A stretch of DNA of 12,255 nt from NCBI GenBank assembly GCA_018714545.1, contig DVNG01000042.1, forward strand, positions 1-12,255, read 5' to 3'. This document shows positions 1 to 7,324 of the stretch, piece after piece. The translations under genes and the position numbers were made by a program. Position 1 is the stretch's first letter, and the number at the start of each line of letters is the position of its first letter. The notes under the pieces were generated by a model, which was not told the DNA's origin, ran no database searches, and was given only the letters and a program-made list of their open reading frames with translations. The stretch is from Limousia pullorum (lineage in GTDB: Bacteria > Bacillota > Clostridia > Oscillospirales > Acutalibacteraceae).

Positions 1-1649
1 ACAACAGGGCTTTCGTGGGATTTTCTCAATGGAAGGTTCTTATCCTCATCATAGAGAGCCTTTGCACGGAGAGCTTTAAGGTCTGTAAAGTTGCGAACCT
101 GTGCAGGCTGAATCGGCTGGCCGCCGCCGTTTACACATCCGCCCGGGCAGCACATGATTTCGATAAACTGATAATCTGCCTCGCCGGAACGAACCTTATC
201 AAGAATTTCAGCTGCATTTTTAAGACCGGAAGCAACTGCAACCTTAACCTTAAGTCCTGCAACATCGTATTCAGCCTCTTTGATGCCCTTTGTACCTCTA
301 ACATCCGGATATTCGATTTCTTTCAAATCTTCTCCGGTGAGAGTATCAGCGGCAGTTCTCAAAGCAGCTTCCATAACGCCGCCTGTTGCGCCGAAGATTG
401 CAGCAGCACCTGTAGTAACGCCCAAAGTTGGGTCAAATTCACTGTCAGGAAGCTCTGTAAACTGAATACCTGCGGATTTAATCATCTTTGCAAGCTCTCT
501 TGTGGTGATAGAAATATCAATGTCAGCAAGACCGTTTCTGCCCTGGTCATCTCTCTTAATCTCAAACTTCTTAGCTGTACAAGGCATAACAGATACAACA
601 ACAATGTTGTCAGGGTCGATGTTTTCCTTTTCAGCGTAGTAGCTCTTGATTATTGCGCCTGTCATCTGCTGAGGTGACTTGCAGCTTGAGAGGTTGGGGA
701 GGAGGTCCGGATAATAATGCTCGCAGAACTTAATCCAGCCCGGTGAGCAGGATGTAATCATAGGAAGCACGCCGCCGTTTTTAACACGTCCGATAAACTC
801 GTTAGCTTCCTCCATAATTGTAAGGTCTGCGCCGAAGTCGGTATCAAATACCTTGTCAAAGCCGAGACGCTTGAGAGCTGTTACCATTTTGCCCTTTACG
901 TTTGAGCCGATTGGCATACCGAAGCACTCGCCCAAAGTTGCTCTGATAGCAGGAGCCGTATGTACAATAACAATCTTATCCGGATCGTTGATAGCGTCGA
1001 ATACCTTGTCTGTGTCGTCCTTTTCAACCAATGCGCCTGTAGGACATACAGCAGTACACTGACCGCAGGAAACACAGGCAACATCAGCAAGCTTCTGCTC
1101 GAATGCACAGCCGATTTCTGTGTCAAAACCTCTGTTGTTAGCGCCGATAACGCCTACAAACTGCTCTTTACAAGCGGCAACGCATCTGCGGCAAAGCACA
1201 CACTTGTTGTTGTTTCTTACAAGATAAAGTGTGCTTTCGTCGTTCTCGTAGTGAGGACGAGCACCCTCAAAACGGTTTTCGTTGTCTATACCGAAGTCAG
1301 CGCACATTTCCTGAAGCTCGCAGGAGCCTGAGCGTGGGCAGGAAAGACACTTTCTGTCGTGGTTGGAAAGTATAAGCTCAAGGGTTGTTTTTCTTGACTC
1401 CTGAACCTTCTTTGTATTAGTAAAGATTTCTGTTCCCTCTCTGTCGATTGGGTAAACACAAGCGGCAACAAGAGAACGGGCTCCCTTTACCTCGCATACG
1501 CACATACGGCATGCACCGATTTCGTTTATATCTTTAAGGAAGCAAAGAGTAGGGATTTTAATTCCGAACTGCTTACATGCCTCCAAAATTGTAGTGTTCT
1601 TCTCAACAGAGAAAGGCATACCGTTAATTTTAATGTTAATCATTTCCAT
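1..1649 (-). CDS. hydA: [FeFe]-hydrogenase catalytic subunit HydA, bifurcating type (partial, C-terminus off the left edge)
   Basis: Catalytic subunit of the soluble NAD(H)/ferredoxin-linked HydABC hydrogenase, reducing protons or oxidising H2 at the H-cluster. Reading the minus strand gives 549 codons with no stop before the edge; about 30 residues are probably missing, judging by related ~580-residue proteins. Seen in order: N-terminal [2Fe-2S] domain (C36, C47, C50, C64), His-Cys3 cluster site (H97, C101, C104, C110), two [4Fe-4S] ferredoxin motifs (C150/153/156/160 and C192/195/198/202), then the H-cluster domain with L1 TSCSPGW (299-305), L2 MPCTAKKFE (355-363) and L3 EIMCCPGGC (ending C505) followed by NGGGQ. 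L1 has Ser302 where the family normally has a second Cys, and L3 has an extra Cys500. The start ATG at 1649 follows AGGAGA. It is the last gene visible in the hyd operon, 20 bp after hydB. Family assignment is firm; naming it hydA or hndD is convention. Confidence 0.95.
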   Translation of the reverse strand, partial: MEMINIKINGMPFSVEKNTTILEACKQFGIKIPTLCFLKDINEIGACRMCVCEVKGARSLVAACVYPIDREGTEIFTNTKKVQESRKTTLELILSNHDRKCLSCPRSGSCELQEMCADFGIDNENRFEGARPHYENDESTLYLVRNNNKCVLCRRCVAACKEQFVGVIGANNRGFDTEIGCAFEQKLADVACVSCGQCTAVCPTGALVEKDDTDKVFDAINDPDKIVIVHTAPAIRATLGECFGMPIGSNVKGKMVTALKRLGFDKVFDTDFGADLTIMEEANEFIGRVKNGGVLPMITSCSPGWIKFCEHYYPDLLPNLSSCKSPQQMTGAIIKSYYAEKENIDPDNIVVVSVMPCTAKKFEIKRDDQGRNGLADIDISITTRELAKMIKSAGIQFTELPDSEFDPTLGVTTGAAAIFGATGGVMEAALRTAADTLTGEDLKEIEYPDVRGTKGIKEAEYDVAGLKVKVAVASGLKNAAEILDKVRSGEADYQFIEIMCCPGGCVNGGGQPIQPAQVRNFTDLKALRAKALYDEDKNLPLRKSHESPV

Positions 1650-1669
1650 TTTAAATTATCTCCTTTCTC

Positions 1670-3457
1670 TTATTCCTTTATAATTGCGTCAAACTTACAT
1701 TTTTCCATACAAGCGCCGCACTTGATACACTTGTTAGGATCAATAACGTGAGGCTGTTTCACGCTGCCCTGAATTGCGCCAACAGGACATACTCTTGAAC
1801 AAGCTGTACATCCACGGCACTTATCCTCAATAATCTTGTACTGGAGAAGCTTCTTACATACGTGAGCAGGACATTTCTTATCTACAACGTGAGCCATATA
1901 TTCGTCACGGAAGAAATGAAGTGTGGAAAGAACAGGGTTAGGAGCTGTCTGACCAAGTCCGCAAAGTGAATTCTCTTTAATGTAATAGCAGAGCTTTTCC
2001 ATTTCGTCTATCATTTCAGGAGTGCCCTGACCCATTGTAATTTTGTCGAGCATTTCCAAAAGTCTCTTTGTACCGATACGGCAAGGAGTACATTTACCGC
2101 AGGACTCGTCAACTGTAAACTCAAGGAAGAATTTTGCAATATCAACCATACATGTTGTGTCGTCCATAACGATAAGTCCGCCGGAACCCATCATTGAGCC
2201 GATAGCGATAAGGTTGTCGTAATCAATCGGAACATCAAGGTGGGAAGCAGGGATACATCCGCCGGAAGGACCGCCTGTCTGAGCTGCCTTAAACTTTCTG
2301 CCGCCGGGAACACCGCCGCCGATTTCCTCAACGATTTCACGGAGAGTTGTTCCCATTTCAACTTCAACAAGACCTGTATGCTTGATTTTTCCGCCCAAAG
2401 CGAATACCTTTGTACCTGCGCTCTTTTCGGTTCCCATATCCTTGAACCACTGTGCGCCGTTTAAGATAATCTGGCAGATATTAGCGTATGTCTCAACATT
2501 GTTGAGGATTGTTGGCTTGCCGTAAAGACCCTTAACAGCAGGGAATGGAGGACGTGGACGAGGCTCGCCACGCTTGCCCTCGATAGATGTGAGCAATGCA
2601 GTTTCCTCACCGCATACGAATGCGCCGGCGCCGAGTCTTAACTGAATGTCAAAGGAGAAATCAGTGCCGAAAATGTTGTCGCCCAAAAGTCCGTACTCGT
2701 GAGCCTGGTCAATAGCTATCTGAAGTCTGTGAACAGCGATAGGATATTCAGCTCTTACATAGATATAACCCTTGGAAGCGCCGATTGCGTAACCTGCAAT
2801 AGCCATTGCTTCCAAAACGCTGTGCGGGTCGCCCTCGAGAACAGATCTGTCCATAAATGCGCCCGGGTCGCCTTCGTCGGCGTTACAGCCTACATATTTC
2901 TGGTCAGCTTCGTTTGCAGCTGCAAAGCTCCATTTAAGGCCGGTTGGGAAGCCGCCGCCGCCTCTTCCTCTGAGACCGGAAGCCTTGATTTCATCGATAA
3001 CCTGCTGTGGTGTCATTTCTGTCAAAACCTTACCGAGAGCTGCATAACCGTCCATAGCTATGTACTCGTCGATTTTCTCAGGATTGATAACGCCGCAGTT
3101 TCTCAGAGCAACTCTCTTCTGCTTCTCATAGAAAGGTGTGTGGTTAAGGCTCTTGATTGTATCCTGTTCAACTGTCTCCTGATAGAGAAGTCTTTTAACA
3201 ATACGGCCTTTGAGAAGATGCTCTTCAACAATTTCCGGAATATCCTCAACCTTTACCATGCTGTAGAAGCTGCCTTCCGGATATACAATCATGATTGGAC
3301 CCAAAGCGCAAAGACCGAAGCAGCCGGTTCTGATAACATTAACTTCCTTTTCAAGACCCTTTGCTGCAATCTCTTCCTTGAGCTTTTCAATTATAAGTTC
3401 GCTGTTTGAGGAGGTACAACCGGTACCGCCGCATACAAGCACGTTAGAACGATACAT
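1670..3457 (-). CDS. hydB: NADH-binding flavoprotein subunit HydB of bifurcating [FeFe]-hydrogenase (NuoF/HndC-like)
   Basis: Diaphorase-type subunit carrying FMN and NAD(H), the proposed electron-bifurcation site, passing electrons to HydA and ferredoxin in the cytoplasm. The 595 residues show an N-terminal thioredoxin-like [2Fe-2S] domain (C9, C14, C46, C50), a NuoF core with the glycine-rich nucleotide loop GRGGGGFPTG (164-173) and the FMN-region motif CNADEGDPGAF (191-201), the NuoF [4Fe-4S] ligands C453/C456/C459 plus C499, and a C-terminal pair of ferredoxin motifs (C547/550/553/557 and C577/580/583/587). CPAHVC at 529-534 may be an additional metal site (inference). Length and domain order match HydB/HndC rather than plain complex I NuoF. 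ATG at 3457 is preceded by GGGAGG at normal spacing. It lies between the HndB-like gene and hydA in one operon. Confidence 0.96.
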   Translation of the reverse strand: MYRSNVLVCGGTGCTSSNSELIIEKLKEEIAAKGLEKEVNVIRTGCFGLCALGPIMIVYPEGSFYSMVKVEDIPEIVEEHLLKGRIVKRLLYQETVEQDTIKSLNHTPFYEKQKRVALRNCGVINPEKIDEYIAMDGYAALGKVLTEMTPQQVIDEIKASGLRGRGGGGFPTGLKWSFAAANEADQKYVGCNADEGDPGAFMDRSVLEGDPHSVLEAMAIAGYAIGASKGYIYVRAEYPIAVHRLQIAIDQAHEYGLLGDNIFGTDFSFDIQLRLGAGAFVCGEETALLTSIEGKRGEPRPRPPFPAVKGLYGKPTILNNVETYANICQIILNGAQWFKDMGTEKSAGTKVFALGGKIKHTGLVEVEMGTTLREIVEEIGGGVPGGRKFKAAQTGGPSGGCIPASHLDVPIDYDNLIAIGSMMGSGGLIVMDDTTCMVDIAKFFLEFTVDESCGKCTPCRIGTKRLLEMLDKITMGQGTPEMIDEMEKLCYYIKENSLCGLGQTAPNPVLSTLHFFRDEYMAHVVDKKCPAHVCKKLLQYKIIEDKCRGCTACSRVCPVGAIQGSVKQPHVIDPNKCIKCGACMEKCKFDAIIKE

Positions 3458-3472
3458 ATGTTTTCCTCCCTG

Positions 3473-3841
3473 TTATGAGTTTGCACCGATTGTGTATTCG
3501 GTAACTACGTTTTTATTTACAATATGGTCATTAACAACCTTTGCTACCTTTTCAGGTGTCATCTTTACATATGTAACCTTGTCCTCGCCGGGAACTTCAA
3601 TTTCTACAACCGGCTCAAACTGGCAAATACCGATACAACCTGTCTGTGTAACTGTTACGTTTGTAAGACCTCTTTTTGCTATTTCTTCTGTGAAAGCGTT
3701 AAGCACAGGTCTTGCTCCTGCTGCTATTCCGCATGTTGCCATACCAACAAGAACTCTGATAGCGTCCGGATTGTCCTGGCGCATGTTAAGCTGTGCCTTT
3801 GCTCTATCTCTGATTGCCTGTAATTCGGCTAAAGATTTCAT
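3473..3841 (-). CDS. HndB/HydD-like small thioredoxin-fold ferredoxin subunit of the hydrogenase operon
   Basis: A 122-residue protein resembling HndB of the NADP-reducing hydrogenase and the N-terminal domain of HydB. It is probably an accessory subunit or assembly partner of the hydrogenase; its role is not settled. The N-terminal helix is followed by the motif MATCGIAAGAR (C37) and then TQTGCIGICQ (C69, C73). Only three cysteines are present, whereas thioredoxin-like [2Fe-2S] ferredoxins use four. The HydB copy encoded next door has all four (C9, C14, C46, C50). Ability to hold a normal [2Fe-2S] cluster is therefore doubtful. Its ATG directly abuts the stop of the upstream HATPase gene (TAAATG), and its GGAGGTG ribosome binding site lies inside that gene's last codons, implying translational coupling. 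It is 15 bp upstream of hydB. Confidence 0.85.
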   Translation of the reverse strand: MKSLAELQAIRDRAKAQLNMRQDNPDAIRVLVGMATCGIAAGARPVLNAFTEEIAKRGLTNVTVTQTGCIGICQFEPVVEIEVPGEDKVTYVKMTPEKVAKVVNDHIVNKNVVTEYTIGANS

Positions 3842-4393
3842 TTATAACGCACCTCCGTAAAGTATTTCTGTTTGTTCTTTTAAGTAATCATCAATCCACT
3901 GCATAACCTCCGGCGTGTCCAGAGGAACATCTCCAAGCACCTCTTTAAGCTCTCTGGTGTCGAGAGTAAAGGTTTTATCGTCAACCGAATGAGTAAACAC
4001 AATGTTTGTGTCTGGATTACAGCGGATTAAAATTGAAATTGTTGAATTTATATCTCCGAGAGGAGTCATATCCATGTGGGATGAAATAAATTTAGCGGTT
4101 ACAACAGTTCCTTTTCCTAATTGTGACTTAATGTCAAGGTATCCGCCCGTCTGTTCTGCCGCCATTTTAAAGAGAGGGATACCAAGTCCTACCTTTCTGG
4201 TGGTTCTTGTGGTAAAAAACGGGTCAATAACGCTTTTTACCTGTTCTTCGGACATACCGCATCCGTCGTCGGTAATTTTTATTTCCAAAGTGCTCTGTTC
4301 CGTATCCTCTGTAATTTCTATTTTAATAACAGAGGCTTTCGCTCTTACGGAGTTTTGAGCAATGTCCATTACATTTAAAGAAAGCTCCCTCAT
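3842..4393 (-). CDS. Stand-alone HATPase_c (GHKL) ATP-binding protein in the hydrogenase operon
   Basis: This 183-residue protein carries a complete GHKL ATP-binding fold without a sensor or dimerisation/His-phosphoacceptor domain. Visible boxes are N-box DIAQNS (10-15, Asn14), G1 DDGCGM (42-47), F-box DPFFTT (57-62), G2 GLGIPL (69-74) and G3 GKGT (93-96). Residues ~105-183 form a C-terminal extension not recognisable from kinases. Small histidine-kinase-like ATPases recur in bifurcating hydrogenase operons of clostridia and acetogens (known context), where their function is unresolved. Regulation, a partner-switch-like anti-sigma kinase role or maturation are all possible. It begins 11 bp after hydC with a weak AAGGG ribosome binding site and ends flush with the next ATG. 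No histidine in a kinase X-region is seen, so autophosphorylation is not supported. Confidence 0.9.
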   Translation of the reverse strand: MRELSLNVMDIAQNSVRAKASVIKIEITEDTEQSTLEIKITDDGCGMSEEQVKSVIDPFFTTRTTRKVGLGIPLFKMAAEQTGGYLDIKSQLGKGTVVTAKFISSHMDMTPLGDINSTISILIRCNPDTNIVFTHSVDDKTFTLDTRELKEVLGDVPLDTPEVMQWIDDYLKEQTEILYGGAL

Positions 4394-4404
4394 ACTTTAT
4401 GCCC

Positions 4405-4902
4405 TTATGCCATGTACTTTGCAAGTATTCCGTCGATATCCTCAACCTCAAGACGTCCGTAAACATCGTCGTTTACAGTCATTACAGGAGCCAAACCGCA
4501 TGCGCCTATGCAGCGGCAGGCTGTAAGTGAAAATCTTCCGTCTGCGGTACATTCCTCAGCACCTATTCCCAAAATCTCGGAAATTCTTTCAATAATCTTT
4601 CCTGCGCCCTTAACATAGCAGGCAGTTCCAAGACAGACAGAGATGTTGTACTGTCCCTTTGGTGTAAGTGAAAACTGTGAATAGAAAGTAGATACTCCGT
4701 AAACCTCTTCCAGAGGAACTGAAAGACCCTCAGCAATCATCTTCTGAACTTCTATTGGCAGATAGCCGTAAACTTCCTGTGCTTCCTGCAAAACGGGCAT
4801 TACTGCACCTGGATCATCTTTGTGTTTTGCGATAATCTCTTTAAGCTTGGCTTCCTGCTCGGCAGTTCCGTTAAAAGGAATACTGCTTATTTTCTTTTGC
4901 AT
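4405..4902 (-). CDS. hydC: NuoE-like [2Fe-2S] subunit HydC of bifurcating [FeFe]-hydrogenase (HndA-like)
   Basis: The 165-residue 24-kDa-subunit-type ferredoxin relays electrons with HydB. The N-terminal half is the helical NuoE domain (including EVYGVSTFYSQF around 66-77). The C-terminal half is the thioredoxin-like [2Fe-2S] domain with ligands C90-x4-C95 and C131-x3-C135, separated by 35 residues as in NuoE/HndA; C118 and C129 are extra cysteines. ATG at 4902 follows a strong AAGGAGG at 9-nt spacing. It is the first gene of the operon hydC-HATPase-HndB-like-hydB-hydA. Transcription is probably from the Rex-linked promoter about 230 bp upstream, leaving a long leader. Confidence 0.95.
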   Translation of the reverse strand: MQKKISSIPFNGTAEQEAKLKEIIAKHKDDPGAVMPVLQEAQEVYGYLPIEVQKMIAEGLSVPLEEVYGVSTFYSQFSLTPKGQYNISVCLGTACYVKGAGKIIERISEILGIGAEECTADGRFSLTACRCIGACGLAPVMTVNDDVYGRLEVEDIDGILAKYMA

Positions 4903-5129
4903 CTGTTATTTCCTCCTTAGCAATAAAATAATTATGCAACATCAATATTCTCTTTAAACGATAAATAATTTTATCTGTTCTTATGCATACAACTACATAA
5001 TAACATATATTTATTCAAAAGTCCACAAAAATTTAATCTCATGAGTGAAATTTTATACACTAATAACGGATTTTGAATTTTTAAATTCCTATTCCTGCAT
5101 AAATTTTATTAAAGTAAAAAATAATCTCA

Positions 5130-5159
5130 ATTATAGCTGTAAACAAGAGGGACAGTGAA
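5130..5159 (-). promoter_or_regulatory. Predicted sigma-A promoter of the hyd operon
   Basis: On the minus strand TTCACT (5159-5154) is followed after 18 bp by a perfect TATAAT (5135-5130). Transcription would start near 5123 and run into hydC. The -35 box lies one base from the Rex-type palindrome, a position suited to repression. The -35 match is partial (4 of 6), so the start site is predicted, not certain. Confidence 0.6.
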
Positions 5160-5160
5160 T

Positions 5161-5178
5161 TTGTTAATGAATTAACAA
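5161..5178. promoter_or_regulatory. Rex-type redox operator
   Basis: TTGTTAATGAATTAACAA is a perfect inverted repeat, TTGTTAA-N4-TTAACAA. This is the known binding consensus of the NADH/NAD+-sensing repressor Rex in Clostridia. It sits immediately upstream of the -35 box of the predicted hyd promoter, so binding at a low NADH/NAD+ ratio should block the operon and a high ratio should release it. The rightward promoter is about 100 bp away and less likely to be controlled by it. Confidence 0.85.
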
Positions 5179-5277
5179 TACGTTTTGCATGCATTAATTT
5201 AAAATATTTTTTAGATTAATGAAAAATATAGTTAATAAAAAGTTTTTTCTAAAATTAAAATAATTTTCAAAAAGATA

Positions 5278-5306
5278 TTGACAAATTATAGCATATATAG
5301 TAAACT
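5278..5306 (+). promoter_or_regulatory. Predicted promoter of the exported-protein/permease cassette
   Basis: A perfect TTGACA (5278-5283) is followed after 17 bp by TAAACT (4 of 6 matches to TATAAT). A- and T-tracts just upstream resemble an UP element. The expected start near 5313 leaves a leader of about 130 nt before the ATG at 5445. Confidence 0.55.
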
Positions 5307-5444
5307 TAGTATAAACAAAAGGATTTTTATAACATACCAAATATAAATAAATTGGATATTTATGCGCATAATTTTCATTTATTTTTTATAAGACTAATTT
5401 CCGTAATTTTTAATTACTTATTGTTTTTTAAGGAGGCGTCAAAA

Positions 5445-6017
5445 ATGAAAAAAGCAGTAAAAAAATGTAGAATTTTATCGATTATTTGTGCAGCTGCGAT
5501 AGTTTCGTGTAACAGTGCAGTTTCTGCAGAAGTAGTGAATAATCAAAACTTTTCTGGAATTCCCGATGAATTTAACACTTCGAGCAATGGATATATTGTC
5601 TCCGAAAATATAGAGTGGTACGAAGATGGAAGAATGTATTCATTAAATGAAGGCGATGTTATTGGTATCTGTGAAGATAATGTTAGTACCAGATCAGTTG
5701 GAGAGATTACTGCTGAACACTATGGAGGACGTGAGCCAGAAGTTTATCCTGCTACAGGTTATCCTACAGGAAGACAGCGTGTGTCAGCCAGAACAAGAGC
5801 AAAAGCGTCAATAAACAATTCAGATACTGCATTTAGATATGTCAAAAGTTATTCTCGTGCAACATATGAACATTTTGGTGAAATTAGAATTGATTCAGGA
5901 AGAGTATGGGGCAAAACATATGAAACTGAGTATTGGTCGGAAGCACATACAAATTGGCACCCTACATCTTTAGTACAGGATTTACAGGCAAGAACATATT
6001 GGGGAACTGAAGAGTAG
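5445..6017 (+). CDS. Exported protein of unknown function (190 aa)
   Basis: I do not recognise a family. The start is ATG 5445, because an AAGGAGG ribosome binding site lies 8 nt upstream and the product then begins with a normal signal peptide: charged MKKAVKKCR, a hydrophobic stretch (about 10-21) and AVSA before E29. IVSC at 19-22 also fits a lipobox, so a lipoprotein is an alternative. The mature part has an acidic N-terminal region with Asn/Ser-rich segments, a central YPATGYPTGRQ stretch (101-111), and a C-terminal region rich in Tyr, Trp, Arg and His (from about 130), ending in RTYWGTEE. Two cysteines (C8, C15) lie in the leader, besides C22 and C76. It is 27 bp upstream of an FtsX/MacB-like permease, probably co-transcribed. 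The arrangement is reminiscent of bacteriocin-like peptides with dedicated membrane proteins, but no such family signature is seen. Base composition is more AT-rich than the flanking conserved genes. Confidence 0.8.
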   Translation: MKKAVKKCRILSIICAAAIVSCNSAVSAEVVNNQNFSGIPDEFNTSSNGYIVSENIEWYEDGRMYSLNEGDVIGICEDNVSTRSVGEITAEHYGGREPEVYPATGYPTGRQRVSARTRAKASINNSDTAFRYVKSYSRATYEHFGEIRIDSGRVWGKTYETEYWSEAHTNWHPTSLVQDLQARTYWGTEE

Positions 6018-6044
6018 ATGATGTTATAATAAGCGGTGGGGATT

Positions 6045-7259
6045 ATGATTAAACTTTTTAAGCTCGAAAATCTGTTTAAACCTAAGAAAATATATGTTGT
6101 TTTAATGCTTATTGCAATGTTATTCTCTACAATTTTTTCTTTGCCAATATCTTGGTTTATTCAAATACAAGAAAATTCAAAGATTAATGCAGATGGGTAC
6201 AGTGTAATTGATAAATATGATGACCTTACTGTATTTTTAAAAAAAGATAATTCTTTGTCTGTGATGAAGGAAATGTATGAAAATTTTAATAATACATGGG
6301 GCAGTTCATATTGTATTATTGGTTCTCAACCCGTATACACTTTGGAGGTTATGTTTCCGCTGAAGTTTTGTTACGGATATGGTGATACACCGGATGAACA
6401 TGTAGACCCTACATTTATCAAAGCTGTACAAATGAATAAAAATGCAATAACAATGTCAAATATTGAGTTGTATGAAGGTCGTATTTTTAATCAGAACGAA
6501 TATACGTATACTAATGGAAAAACAGTTCCGATAATAGTTGGATATGAGTATAAGGAGTATTTGAATTTAGGGGATAAGTTTACGGTAGATTATTTAAATA
6601 AAATTCTTACTCTTGAGGTTGTAGGTATTGCCCAAAAAGGTTCAGCAGACGCACGTAAACCGGAAAATATTTTAGATTATAATCTTATTATGCCTGCAAT
6701 GGAATTTGAAACTCCTTCTGTGTCTGATGAATATTATGAAGATGAAATGAGTTTTCAGAAAAAGGCTTATCTTGGCTATATAAACTGCTTTGTATTTTCA
6801 GATAACAGTGCCTTGAGGGTTCAGAATGATTTGGATAATATCTGTAAAGATCTTATAACTGAGGGAAAATTTATTCTTACAGGAATTAAAGCGATAAATA
6901 TTTTCAATTTGGGATATGCCAAGAGTAATATAATAGTATTATTTGTTTTACCGTTGTTATTTTTGATAATTATATTTATTATTTTGTCAATCTTAATATG
7001 GAAAAAATGGAGAGAAGAAATATCAAATAACAGCGAAACAAATATAGATAAATCTAAAAGAAAAGCTATTATATTAGAAATATATGCTGAAATTCTTACG
7101 GTTACATTTGTTGCCGGTTTTATCTCATTAGCAATTAGTATGAATTACCGTATATTAAAAGTTAACACAGCTATTCTTTTGGGAATACTTTTGATGTTGT
7201 TGGCATTAACACCGCTTTATACTATCTATAAACTTAACAAGATTAGAAAACATAAATGA
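6045..7259 (+). CDS. FtsX/MacB-like permease-topology membrane protein without ATPase partner
   Basis: The 404 residues have one N-terminal transmembrane segment (about 16-39), a large extracytoplasmic domain (about 40-295) and three C-terminal segments (about 296-319, 341-365, 375-396), the layout of FtsX/MacB-type ABC permeases. The ectodomain contains a MacB-core-like stretch: ELYEGRIFNQNEY (141-153), then VPIIVGYEYKEYL with LGDKFTV and LEVVGIA (161-196). Positive residues cluster at both cytoplasmic ends (MIKLFKLENLFKPKK and KLNKIRKHK). A GTG at 6036 is in frame, but ATG 6045 is preferred because GGTGGGG sits just before it. No ABC ATPase gene is in the window, so it may borrow an ATPase or act with the exported protein alone, for example in secretion, immunity or sensing (inference). 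The codons are strikingly AT-rich, suggesting transfer. Confidence 0.75.
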   Translation: MIKLFKLENLFKPKKIYVVLMLIAMLFSTIFSLPISWFIQIQENSKINADGYSVIDKYDDLTVFLKKDNSLSVMKEMYENFNNTWGSSYCIIGSQPVYTLEVMFPLKFCYGYGDTPDEHVDPTFIKAVQMNKNAITMSNIELYEGRIFNQNEYTYTNGKTVPIIVGYEYKEYLNLGDKFTVDYLNKILTLEVVGIAQKGSADARKPENILDYNLIMPAMEFETPSVSDEYYEDEMSFQKKAYLGYINCFVFSDNSALRVQNDLDNICKDLITEGKFILTGIKAINIFNLGYAKSNIIVLFVLPLLFLIIIFIILSILIWKKWREEISNNSETNIDKSKRKAIILEIYAEILTVTFVAGFISLAISMNYRILKVNTAILLGILLMLLALTPLYTIYKLNKIRKHK

Positions 7260-7289
7260 TTTATTAAAATATTTATGCTATTATTGTTA

Positions 7290-7324
7290 AAAGACCCTGA
7301 ATTCTAATGTAGTTCAGGGTCTTT
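7290..7324 (+). terminator. Hairpin terminator after the permease gene
   Basis: AAAGACCCTGAA (7290-7301) pairs perfectly with TTCAGGGTCTTT (7313-7324) around an 11-nt loop, 30 bp after the permease stop. The 3' T-tract is short (CTTT then GACAT), so efficiency is uncertain. It separates the cassette from the SRP RNA promoter. Between it and that promoter (7325-7434) no gene is seen, only AT-rich sequence with a 14-bp palindrome TTTCTAATTAGAAA at 7338-7351. Confidence 0.7.

Larger units (their letters stand above)
4903..5444. other. AT-rich divergent intergenic region between hyd operon and exported-protein gene
   Basis: No convincing gene is seen on either strand. It holds the hyd promoter and Rex-type operator (5130-5178) and the rightward promoter (5278-5306). 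The part between 4903 and ~5123 is the presumed hyd 5' leader (about 220 nt). It contains a small inverted repeat GATAAA-TAAT-TTTATC (4960-4975) inside a wider TATGCA/TGCATA pair (4933-4938 and 4984-4989). Runs of A and T between 5200 and 5275 could act as an UP-element or bend for the rightward promoter. An in-frame upstream extension of the exported-protein gene (from 5352) lacks a ribosome binding site and is not counted as coding. Confidence 0.7.

Noticed and set aside
15..677. Open frame on the plus strand opposite hydA
   Set aside because: Shadow of the hydrogenase gene; the Cys/Ser-rich translation is typical of an antisense frame.
2699..3409. Long open frame on the plus strand opposite hydB
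   Set aside because: Antisense shadow of a clearly conserved gene; composition low-complexity Cys/Ser-rich with no start signals.
5000..5028. Alternative minus-strand promoter TTGTGG-N17-TGTTAT nearer hydC
   Set aside because: Both boxes match consensus poorly and the region is very AT-rich; the Rex-linked TATAAT promoter is better.
5352..5444. In-frame ATG extension of the exported protein by 31 residues
   Set aside because: No ribosome binding site before 5352; the AAGGAGG and a textbook signal peptide support ATG 5445.
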